A program made the position numbers and the translations under genes. The notes below the pieces were generated by a model that did not search any database, was not told the origin of the DNA, and worked only from the letters and a program-made list of their open reading frames with translations. From a virus, in the IMG/VR virus record IMGVR_UViG_3300021963_000344, positions 1 through 36,471 of that record: a stretch of DNA of 36,471 nucleotides. The stretch is one strand, 5' to 3'. Below, piece by piece: positions 1 through 6,389 of the stretch. The first letter of the stretch is position 1. Every line of letters begins with the position of its first letter.

Positions 1-162
1 TACTGATCTGCCATTAGGAATACCAAAATCACCAGTAATTAGCGAGGCTGTCTTTCTAGCGCCAGTAAAAGAGATAGCTTTAGCACTTGTTACCCCAGCC
101 AATAGCAAAGCACCACCAGCCCATTGCCGAGAATCTAAGCTAACCCCTAATGAGTCAAGCGT
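1..162. repeat. Left copy of the terminal direct repeat
   Basis: Bases 1-162 match 36310-36471. Positions 1-126 are identical; the remaining 36 positions carry 7 mismatches. Both copies lie in the same reading frame of the minus-strand tail-hub gene, and all seven differences fall in third codon positions without changing the protein. This means the contig closes into a circle of about 36,309 bp, as expected for a circularly permuted genome or a circular assembly. It is not good evidence for a fixed packaged terminal repeat. Confidence 0.9.
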
Positions 163-1200
163 TCCAAATACATCTAGGCTTTCTAATGCAAGCGTAGGCG
201 TGTAGACATTGTTAATGTATGAGGCTGTTGTTTCTGCATACGACCATTTTTTTAACAAGATGTTATAAATTAATTGCTTTTTAGCTGCAAAAGTGTCTGT
301 GTAGTTCCAGATAACTAACTTCTTAACTGGGTCTACAGCGCAGGACATCTCGTTTAGCTTACTTAGGTTTACATCGGCAAAGAAGAATTTATCTACTTTC
401 TCTGATCCAATAGCCGTTATTGCTTGTCCATCGCAACTATAAAATCCATCGTCTGATAAGAAAAAAGTAGTGCTTGCATATTGGGCAACGCTGTTTGCTG
501 TGATGCAACCAAGCCCTCTAGCAATAGAGTCAAACTGGAAGTAAAACGGGCTTCCAATGTAGGACATACGAACTACTGAACGCTCGGTAAGCAGTAAGCC
601 AAACTCGCCACCAGTCAAGCCCATAATATCGCCACCATCGGCTAAGTCTTGCGTATCAGACTGGCTTGTTGCGCCTGGTGTCCAATCTGTTTCATCGTTA
701 ATATCAGACCAAAACACTCGGTTTGGGTTTGTTGGTGTATTGGCTGCCACTACAAAGTCACGCACAACTGTTACATATTTTGCGGTAGGCGCTGCTGCTG
801 CCACATCCGCAAATGCTGTTGATGTGCCAATAGTCCATGCTTGTATTTTGTTTGCGCCATTGGCTGCAAGAACCACATTACCAAACTGGGTAAAGAATGT
901 ACGATCTTCTGCTGCTGTGCTATATCCACCAGCTTTAGACACATCCGTTAAGTTAGTAGTTCCTGAGTTATAGCGAAATAACTTAGTAGCACCAGAGGCA
1001 AACAAAAGGGTCGTAGTGTTCTTTTTAGCAGCAAAAATATTGTTTAGGTTTTCGCTTGCATTGTTAGACAGGTTTACCTCTAACGGCAAAGAGCCATATC
1101 CATTCGCTATTGGATATACATTCTTGGCTTCTGTCATTGCTCCAGCTATGCCAGGTTGGTCAGGAAGCCACTCTGTAAAGTTTATCCTTGTCGTTGCCAT
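1..1200 (-). CDS. Tail hub / packaged-DNA stabilisation protein (P22 gp10-like), N-terminal 400 residues
   Basis: An open frame starts with ATG at 1200 (MATTRINFTEWLPDQPG) and stays open to base 1, where the window cuts it. The remaining 76 residues lie at 36309-36079, giving about 476 residues, close to the roughly 470 of P22 gp10. The sequence is rich in short beta-strand blades (FFTQFGNVVLAANG, FGLLLTERSVVRMSYIG, TTFFLSDDGFYSCDG), as in propeller-like tail hub proteins. The start overlaps the upstream repeat-protein gene by 19 nt. Near residues 355-378 it carries a module (LESLDVFGTLDSLGVSLD) also found twice in the upstream gene. The gp10 role is inferred from length, strand pattern and position between adaptor and fibre genes. 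Confidence 0.72.
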   Translation of the reverse strand, partial: MATTRINFTEWLPDQPGIAGAMTEAKNVYPIANGYGSLPLEVNLSNNASENLNNIFAAKKNTTTLLFASGATKLFRYNSGTTNLTDVSKAGGYSTAAEDRTFFTQFGNVVLAANGANKIQAWTIGTSTAFADVAAAAPTAKYVTVVRDFVVAANTPTNPNRVFWSDINDETDWTPGATSQSDTQDLADGGDIMGLTGGEFGLLLTERSVVRMSYIGSPFYFQFDSIARGLGCITANSVAQYASTTFFLSDDGFYSCDGQAITAIGSEKVDKFFFADVNLSKLNEMSCAVDPVKKLVIWNYTDTFAAKKQLIYNILLKKWSYAETTASYINNVYTPTLALESLDVFGTLDSLGVSLDSRQWAGGALLLAGVTSAKAISFTGARKTASLITGDFGIPNGRSV

Positions 1201-2147
1201 GTATTATTTCCTGAGTTCTGTTCTGTCCAAGTGTTTGAATCAGCATTTATTGGTGTCCAAGTATTTGAATCTGCATTTACTGTAGTCCAATTATTTGATC
1301 CAGCCTCTTGTACTGTCCATGTATTATTTACGGCAGAGTCAACCGACCACTCTTGACCAAACTTAAATCCTGTTGCGGTAACATTTGCGTTACCATTAAT
1401 CTCTACATAAGCACTAGCAATTAATCTGCCTTGCGCTGCAACATTTCCATTAGCGTTGATTTCTGCAAAGCCTTGGTAAGACATACCACCAAGACCAGCC
1501 ATGCTTCCTGTGCCATTAATTTGTGCATTGCCTAAAGCAACCCTTATAGAATCGCTTTGTAGGCTTGCTGTGCCGTTTACTGCTCCTTCTGAATACCTAA
1601 CCCTAGTCGAGCCAGATTCGAGGCTTGCAGAGCCGTTTATTGAGCTTTCGCCTTTGGCGATAATTGTGCCATTTGTAACTACATTAGCGGTACAAAGTAT
1701 ATCGCCTAATCCGTATGCTACTTTTGACACACCAACTTCTACACCAGCATTGCCAATAATCTCAGCTTTTGCTCCTACTATTAATCCACCTAGGGTTTCT
1801 ACTGATGCTGTGCCTAGTATTTCTGCATTTCCATTGGCTAATCGTATTCCGTTACCTGCAACACTAGCGACACCTAGTATTTCTGCTTGTCCACCAAGAG
1901 TTCTTTTTGGATCAACAGTAAGAATTGCATTAGCTGTAATACCAGCGTTTGCTAAGTTTACACAGGCATTAGATACCCAAATATCGCTATCTAGCGAAAA
2001 AGGGAGACTATCTAAGCTCCCAAAGTTATTAAGTTGTTCTAATGTCCATGGTCCACATACCTTGCCATCGTAAAAAGTATTATCTAATGAATAAGGTACA
2101 TTCTCAATCGAGCCATAAACATCTAGCTGCTCAAGAGTAAGAGGCAT
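1182..2147 (-). CDS. Repeat-built tail protein: N-terminal TLEQL modules, nine 20-residue repeats, Trp decapeptides
   Basis: This 321-residue protein has three parts. Residues 3-57 hold two copies of a module with the pattern TLEQL-(Y/F)GS-P(Y/F)SLD. Residues 88-267 are nine consecutive repeats of exactly 20 residues without gaps, with consensus AEI-G-A-V...I..G. Residues 268-317 are five 10-residue units ending in W. Regular 20-residue repeats with alternating small and aliphatic residues suggest a beta-solenoid or fibrous stalk. Its ATG overlaps the stop of the upstream gene (TAATG), and its end overlaps the tail-hub start by 19 nt. I recognise no named family. A structural tail role is inferred from context; an adhesin-like stalk is the alternative. 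Confidence 0.75.
   Translation of the reverse strand: MPLTLEQLDVYGSIENVPYSLDNTFYDGKVCGPWTLEQLNNFGSLDSLPFSLDSDIWVSNACVNLANAGITANAILTVDPKRTLGGQAEILGVASVAGNGIRLANGNAEILGTASVETLGGLIVGAKAEIIGNAGVEVGVSKVAYGLGDILCTANVVTNGTIIAKGESSINGSASLESGSTRVRYSEGAVNGTASLQSDSIRVALGNAQINGTGSMAGLGGMSYQGFAEINANGNVAAQGRLIASAYVEINGNANVTATGFKFGQEWSVDSAVNNTWTVQEAGSNNWTTVNADSNTWTPINADSNTWTEQNSGNNTWQRQG
1197..1346 (-). repeat. 30-bp tandem repeat encoding decapeptide Trp repeats
   Basis: Units begin at 1225, 1255, 1285, 1315 and 1345 on the plus strand with GTCCAA-like or GACCAC starts, an exact 30-bp period; a related degenerate unit begins near 1195. In the minus-strand protein they give tryptophans at residues 267, 277, 287, 297, 307 and 317, each preceded by (N/S)N(T/N). 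The last unit contains the start codon of the downstream tail-hub gene. Confidence 0.85.
1347..1886 (-). repeat. Nine in-frame 60-bp periods encoding 20-residue repeats
   Basis: Nine consecutive 20-codon units occupy codons 88-267 of the gene at 1182-2147. Unit starts read AEILG, AEILG, AEIIG, GDILC, SSING, GAVNG, AQING, AEINA and VEING. The period is exact at the protein level, while the DNA has diverged between units, so the array is old and selected for protein structure rather than a recent slippage product. Confidence 0.85.
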
Positions 2148-2533
2148 TACTCAAGCGTACAGGTCAATGCGCCAGCACTAATCTTAAACTGATCGCCTGT
2201 GCCAATCGACTTAGACGAGTTTAGGATCGTATGAAATAATAGGTTGCCAGTCGTAACTGCATCATGCAGACCGATATGGCTGATTGTTCCCCAGTTGTTT
2301 GTAGCTTGGGCAAAGGTTACATCTGCGCTATTAGTGCAAACACCATTGCTAGGTGCGCCAAACGATACAGAAATACGAGCATACGCACCACCAGTACATT
2401 CTGTGCCACTACCAGCATCGGTAGGATCAGAAGTAAACAAGCCTACATAGCAAGTAGCAGGGCTTGTGTAACTGGTATTGCGGAGAACTGCGTTTAAGAG
2501 TGCGTTCTCTAGGTAATTCGACATCTCGGACAT
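2147..2533 (-). CDS. Small tail protein, beta-rich
   Basis: The protein has 128 residues. It begins NYLENALLNAVLRNTSYTSP and continues with CYVGLFTSDPTD and a beta-rich second half ending in a strand-like KISAGALTCTLE. Proteins with this opening (a LENALLNHVLR-type helix followed by a 'VGLFTSDP' strand) are common in phage tail modules and are usually annotated as tail or fibre-base proteins. A strong ribosome site (AAGGAG) lies about 6 nt before the ATG. The stop overlaps the next gene as TAATG. The tail assignment comes from family resemblance and position. Confidence 0.6.
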   Translation of the reverse strand: MSEMSNYLENALLNAVLRNTSYTSPATCYVGLFTSDPTDAGSGTECTGGAYARISVSFGAPSNGVCTNSADVTFAQATNNWGTISHIGLHDAVTTGNLLFHTILNSSKSIGTGDQFKISAGALTCTLE

Positions 2534-2543
2534 TTAATACTCC

Positions 2544-3161
2544 TTATTTAGCAACAATCATGCGTAATGGAACACCAGCATACTCAGCTCCTTCGTCTGC
2601 CTGAGTAATGTTGGCAATAGATCGGTCATACAAAGAAGCCCATACAGGGATTCTTGCGTCATTCATAAGGTACGGCTCGGCTTCTGCTAGTGCGCCATAT
2701 AGTAGGGCATCTACACAGTTAGCCAAGAACACATTACTTGTGTTTGCGCCTGATAAATAGGTAGGCGCAGCGTAATAAAGCATCTTTAATGTATAAACTG
2801 CATCAGGCTTTGGTGCGAATATAAATTCACTAGCCAATACTGTGTAATTGACTGGCACACCGCTTTCAACTGAGCGACTGTTGCGATAAAACACCGATGG
2901 AGACATATACTCAAGCGTATAAAGTGGGTTTCCATCTATATGAATATCCCTAATTTGTAAGAAGTCTGCTGGTAAAGATACTGTTGCATCGCCACCCGTT
3001 GTAGGGCTTGTGACTACCTTTAGCATCTGCCGAATACGCAACTCTCTGCGTAAGCGATCCTCTGCTAAACGGATAAAATCAGGTATCTGTGTTGTTAAGT
3101 CCGACCTTCCCAGATAACTCGCTATCGTGGTCTGGAGGTCTGCGTATGTCGAGAGTGCCAT
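2544..3161 (-). CDS. Head-tail adaptor-like protein
   Basis: The protein has 205 residues and opens MALSTYADLQTTIASYLGRS, then DFIRLAEDRLRRELRIR. This helical start is typical of podovirus/SU10-type adaptor proteins that dock under the portal. The middle (PADFLQIRDIHIDGNPL, LEYMSPSVFYR) and the LLYGALAEAEPYL helix also fit that family. Its 5' end overlaps the glycosyltransferase gene by 83 nt, which is long for this genome. It lies between capsid and tail genes, as expected. The family call is from recall of motif pattern, not a search. Confidence 0.65.
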   Translation of the reverse strand: MALSTYADLQTTIASYLGRSDLTTQIPDFIRLAEDRLRRELRIRQMLKVVTSPTTGGDATVSLPADFLQIRDIHIDGNPLYTLEYMSPSVFYRNSRSVESGVPVNYTVLASEFIFAPKPDAVYTLKMLYYAAPTYLSGANTSNVFLANCVDALLYGALAEAEPYLMNDARIPVWASLYDRSIANITQADEGAEYAGVPLRMIVAK

Positions 3162-3792
3162 TTTCTATATCTTTCCATCCAAATGTTCTTGTTCCGATGT
3201 GTCCGATTGCTTTTGATAAGTCATGGTCAACATATACCTCAAAACCAGCATCTTGCGCCTTTATACAGAAATGAATATCCTCTCCGATAATTGCACCATG
3301 ATCTGACCACATGACATTAAACCAAGGTCTAGGAATCTTAGCCAAAATACTTGTTTTTACTAATGTCACACCAAAACCAACTGCTGTTACTTTTTCTATA
3401 CTCTTGCGTTTTAATGAGTCTAGATGAATCCAACTATGTTCTTTTTCGTTCTTAATGATTAAGTTCATTGCTGTAGGCTTAATAGGCTCTACTCTTGATG
3501 TTGCATTAACGCCAACAATGTCTTTATTTCTTTCTAACAGCACTTGCAAAGTATCTTTTGGGAATCGCATATCGCTGTCAATCCACAAAAGATAGTCTGC
3601 TTTCCAATTCAAGCCTTCTTCGCTCAATCGTTCTCGCTGAGTAAAGATTAGTGTGCCTGTCATCTGCATTACTTCTATTTCTACTTTATTGCGCTTACCT
3701 TCGTAAGCCATGAGCTTGGCTAAGTCAAAGCAAAAGCCAGCCATTACTTGATCTCTACAAGGTACACATACAACTACTCTTGGTTTTGTCAT
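3079..3792 (-). CDS. Glycosyltransferase, GT-A fold
   Basis: The protein has 237 residues. The N-terminal Rossmann strand (PRVVVCVPCRDQV) is followed by the metal-binding DxD-type motif in YLLWIDSDMRFP near residue 70, then an acceptor region with SDHGAIIGEDIHFCIKAQDAG, typical of family-2 glycosyltransferases. It would transfer a sugar from a nucleotide-sugar donor; the acceptor is unknown. Its position between a capsid-proximal gene (overlap 4 nt) and the adaptor gene (overlap 83 nt) suggests virion protein glycosylation or surface-sugar modification. It is one of three GT-A enzymes in this genome. Confidence 0.8.
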   Translation of the reverse strand: MTKPRVVVCVPCRDQVMAGFCFDLAKLMAYEGKRNKVEIEVMQMTGTLIFTQRERLSEEGLNWKADYLLWIDSDMRFPKDTLQVLLERNKDIVGVNATSRVEPIKPTAMNLIIKNEKEHSWIHLDSLKRKSIEKVTAVGFGVTLVKTSILAKIPRPWFNVMWSDHGAIIGEDIHFCIKAQDAGFEVYVDHDLSKAIGHIGTRTFGWKDIENGTLDIRRPPDHDSELSGKVGLNNTDT

Positions 3793-4109
3793 ACTTTGCC
3801 TGGTCTTGTACGAAAGAATCTGTTTTCAGGATCGTTTAAAAACTTCTTAAATTCTTTTTCGTCAATTACTGCAAAGCCTCGCATAATACCTTTGCGATTA
3901 AGAGTGTCGATAATTGTAAAAGGCAAACTAGCAACTTTTGTAAGATCACCCCATTTGTCATGGACTGAACCAGCATTATATTGTGCTTTGTTTTGTTCTA
4001 CTATATCGGTTACATCTTGGCTGGTGCGGATAATTAACCCACCTTCGCCATCGTATTCTGCTTCTGTAAACCTCTTAGCTGATTGGTCTACTGATATAAG
4101 TTTTGTCAT
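3789..4109 (-). CDS. Conserved head-region protein, unknown function
   Basis: The protein has 106 residues. It contains VHDKWGDLTKVASLPFTIIDTLNRKGIMRGFAVIDEKEF and ends NRFFRTRPGKV. Similar proteins directly follow capsid genes in related podoviruses, but I know no function; a capsid-associated or head-completion role is a guess. No Shine-Dalgarno sequence is visible directly before the ATG. Instead a perfect 10-bp hairpin ends 3 nt upstream, so translation may be coupled to capsid-gene translation or controlled by that hairpin. Confidence 0.6.
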   Translation of the reverse strand: MTKLISVDQSAKRFTEAEYDGEGGLIIRTSQDVTDIVEQNKAQYNAGSVHDKWGDLTKVASLPFTIIDTLNRKGIMRGFAVIDEKEFKKFLNDPENRFFRTRPGKV

Positions 4110-4112
4110 AGA

Positions 4113-4141
4113 AATAGGGGTGAGTTTTGCCCACCCCTATT
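4113..4141 (-). promoter_or_regulatory. 10-bp perfect stem-loop between capsid gene and next start codon
   Basis: AATAGGGGTG (4113-4122) and CACCCCTATT (4132-4141) pair perfectly around a 9-nt loop. On the minus-strand mRNA the hairpin comes after the capsid stop and 3 nt before the next ATG. There is no T-run after it, so it is not a standard intrinsic terminator. It could stabilise the capsid mRNA 3' end or limit translation of the downstream gene. Confidence 0.75.
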
Positions 4142-4150
4142 CTACATCAA

Positions 4151-5119
4151 TTACAGCGCAAAGTTCAAGTCTGCTGCGATACCATGAGCAGCTTCATTAC
4201 GCATTTCCAAAGTCAACTCAGCAAGCAACTGGGTCTTTTCAGAGTCACCAGTTTTTGCTAATTCGATAGTTTGGAATGGGCGTAAGTAAGCCAATGCTGC
4301 ATACTCAGGATCAACTACTACTGCATCACGAGTACGCATGAAACGATTTGGAACAATAGAAATTGAACCAAAGTCGCTCATATATACATCGGCTGCGCCA
4401 ATGATGGTCGTAGGAGCATCACCAGGAGCCATGTAGCGTTGTGCTGCAATACCAGTAAACTCTGAAGTTTTCTGTTTGCCGATAGGGCTTACATACATAA
4501 CCTTTGGATTGCCACCGCTAATGTACGCTTCACGAATAATCTCTTTCAAGATTGTTTCTGTGAATGTACGAACAACACCATCGGAACGAGTGGTTGATCC
4601 AGCAGTTGTTGGATCAGCACCACTTGTGCCAAACGATGTGTTGGTCTTTAGCCATGCAAGCATAGTACCCATCTTACGAGCAGATGAGCTTGAGCCAGCC
4701 GTACTTGCTTGGTTAGCAAAGAGGATGGTTTCAATATCACGCTTGATTTCGCTAGATGCTTTAGCTAACTGATAAGCCTTCTCAGACTTACGACCAGCTT
4801 TGTCTACGGCTTCCAAAGTACCTGATACTTGGATTGTCTTACCAACGATCTGGGTATAGTTACCAATACGGAAGGTAGGAGAAGCAGTTGTAGCAATAGC
4901 GTCATCGCCCTCAACTAATGCGTTAGCAGTAGTAGCGGCAGCAAGGCTATCGGTTTGCCATTCGTGATAAACGGCAGTTGCTTTGGATTTAGCCAAGGTA
5001 CTCATTAGAGGAGTATCTGTTGGGCTAATCGAATAAATCATATCGGACAAGTCCTCTCGTAAACCACCTCGAGTGGAGCTTGTGTCATATACTGTAAATG
5101 TACCGACTGGGGCTGTCAT
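4151..5119 (-). CDS. Major capsid protein (SU10 / DUF5309-like)
   Basis: The protein has 322 residues. It matches the SU10-type major head protein pattern: an early DLSDMIYSISPTDTPLMSTL segment, HEWQTDSLAAA, a long spine helix with KASSEIKRDIETILF near residue 130, and a C-terminal strand set with VYMSDFGSISIVPNRFM and VVVDPEYAALAYLRPF. It would self-assemble into the HK97-fold shell with the scaffold encoded just upstream. An AAGGAA ribosome site lies upstream of the ATG. A strong hairpin follows the gene, suggesting separate control of this highly expressed cistron. Confidence 0.88.
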   Translation of the reverse strand: MTAPVGTFTVYDTSSTRGGLREDLSDMIYSISPTDTPLMSTLAKSKATAVYHEWQTDSLAAATTANALVEGDDAIATTASPTFRIGNYTQIVGKTIQVSGTLEAVDKAGRKSEKAYQLAKASSEIKRDIETILFANQASTAGSSSSARKMGTMLAWLKTNTSFGTSGADPTTAGSTTRSDGVVRTFTETILKEIIREAYISGGNPKVMYVSPIGKQKTSEFTGIAAQRYMAPGDAPTTIIGAADVYMSDFGSISIVPNRFMRTRDAVVVDPEYAALAYLRPFQTIELAKTGDSEKTQLLAELTLEMRNEAAHGIAADLNFAL

Positions 5120-5128
5120 AATAATTCC

Positions 5129-6094
5129 TTATAAAAATTGTTCAAATAATTTAGCAGCGTCAGAGACTTTCCCTGACTGTTTAAACTGCTGTCTTAACCG
5201 CTTAGTTTTTTCTGCCTCTAAACTTCCTTGTGGCTTACCGACTCCAGGTCTTAGCATCTTAGGAGCTTGGCTTACTTTCTTGTTTACCTCGCCCTTGTTT
5301 TGCATTAACTTGTCGTACTGCATAGCCTTGTAAAGAGTCAGAACTGCACGAGAGTCATAAACCTTCGAGAGTTCGTCTGCTGAAAACCCAATGCTTTCGG
5401 CATAAGATCGGATGCTCTTACGAACAACCTCACCTTTTTGTGGGTCTAAATACTCAGGCAAAACTTTAGATAGCTTTTCAGCTTCTTGAGATACTACTTG
5501 CTGTAATTGGTTTGCTTGCTCTGCTTGTTGCATTTGTGCAATGCGAGCTTGCTCTGCCCTAATAGCATATAGTTTCTTATCGTTTTCAGCCCTTTCTGCC
5601 ACCTTGACTGCATAGCCAATGGGGTCAGTTTCTTTCAACTCATCGAGGTTCTCGCCCTGTGTTTGCGATCTGAGAGCTTGCTCAATAATCTGCAAACGCT
5701 GTGCGTATGTATCTCGTAGTTGTTTAGCTTGCTCTACAGCCTGTCGCTCGGCTTCTACAGCCTTGCGCTGTTCGGCAAGTGTTTGGGTTTTTTTAGTATA
5801 GTCAGCTTCTCTCTGATAGCCTTTTACAAGCTCATCAAGCGACACCTCGGATTCCTGTCCATCTACTTTGACACGATACCTTGGCTGCTCTACTTCTTGC
5901 TCTGCTTCTTCGGAGTCCTCTGAATCGTACTGTTCTTCGTACTGTTCTTCGGCTTGGGCTTCTGCTGGCTGTGATTGCTGCTCCTCTGGTTGCTCTTGCG
6001 AGGCTTCGGAAGCATCCATCATAGCTAGTAAACTGCTTGCAGCTTGATCTACTGTAAGCGATTCATTCCCTTTCGGGGTGATGTTTTCACTCAT
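5129..6094 (-). CDS. Capsid scaffolding protein
   Basis: The protein has 321 residues with very biased composition. An acidic Glu/Gln/Asp-rich N-terminus (to about residue 75) is followed by long charged coiled coil (residues 75-200, many A/E/Q/K) and a basic C-terminal tail. This composition and the position immediately upstream of the capsid gene are typical of scaffolding proteins, which template procapsid assembly and bind capsid subunits through a basic C-terminus. No protease domain is visible. Gene spacing to the capsid gene is 9 nt. Confidence 0.82.
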   Translation of the reverse strand: MSENITPKGNESLTVDQAASSLLAMMDASEASQEQPEEQQSQPAEAQAEEQYEEQYDSEDSEEAEQEVEQPRYRVKVDGQESEVSLDELVKGYQREADYTKKTQTLAEQRKAVEAERQAVEQAKQLRDTYAQRLQIIEQALRSQTQGENLDELKETDPIGYAVKVAERAENDKKLYAIRAEQARIAQMQQAEQANQLQQVVSQEAEKLSKVLPEYLDPQKGEVVRKSIRSYAESIGFSADELSKVYDSRAVLTLYKAMQYDKLMQNKGEVNKKVSQAPKMLRPGVGKPQGSLEAEKTKRLRQQFKQSGKVSDAAKLFEQFL

Positions 6095-6113
6095 TTGTTT
6101 TCCCTAATTGTTT

Positions 6114-6153
6114 TGTATAGTAACGCTATACACGCTTTCGTAACAAGTGTTAC
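6114..6153 (-). promoter_or_regulatory. Two adjacent dyads before the scaffold gene
   Basis: TGTATAG (6114-6120) pairs with CTATACA (6126-6132) around a 5-nt loop. GTAACA (6140-6145) pairs with TGTTAC (6148-6153) around 2 nt and includes the stop codon of the 76-residue gene. They fill the only sizeable gap between portal and capsid genes. They could be an mRNA processing site, a pause site or a protein-binding operator; the sequence does not decide. Confidence 0.45.
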
Positions 6154-6380
6154 AAAATCTTCCAACGCTTCTTGTCAATCTCGCCTTGTGCTGCGAGGGC
6201 TTGAAAGTGCGCTTTGATCTTTTTGATTGCGAGTTGCATACGATATGCTTCTTCTCGCTCCTCTAATTCATGTGGTGCAGAGTTCACAATAATGTCAATC
6301 TGTGATTGCTCTAATATATCCATTTCAGACTTAAAAAACTCGTCTCCTAATAAACCTCTAGCTCTTTGGTCTTTAGCCAA
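6150..6380 (-). CDS. Small helical head-region protein, unknown function
   Basis: This 76-residue protein is mostly charged and helical (KSEMDILEQSQIDIIVNSAPHELEEREEAYRMQLAIKK...). The HELEEREEAYRMQ segment resembles small proteins found between portal and scaffold genes in podoviruses, whose function is not known. It sits 9 nt after the upstream structural gene, and two dyads follow it. No motif suggests an enzymatic role. Confidence 0.6.
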   Translation of the reverse strand: MAKDQRARGLLGDEFFKSEMDILEQSQIDIIVNSAPHELEEREEAYRMQLAIKKIKAHFQALAAQGEIDKKRWKIL

Positions 6381-6389
6381 TTTTTATCC

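Noticed and set aside
1-162. Fixed direct terminal repeats used for packaging
   Set aside because: The repeat lies inside a coding gene that needs both ends to be complete, and the copies are not identical. Circular closure of the contig is the simpler explanation.
1197-1374. CRISPR-like array (30-bp period)
   Set aside because: The units are contiguous, without spacers, and in frame with a protein repeat.
1501-2073. Long plus-strand open frame of 190 codons
   Set aside because: It lies opposite the repeat-protein gene, inherits its 60-bp periodicity and has Pro/Leu/Ser shadow composition. No ribosome site or neighbours on that strand support it.
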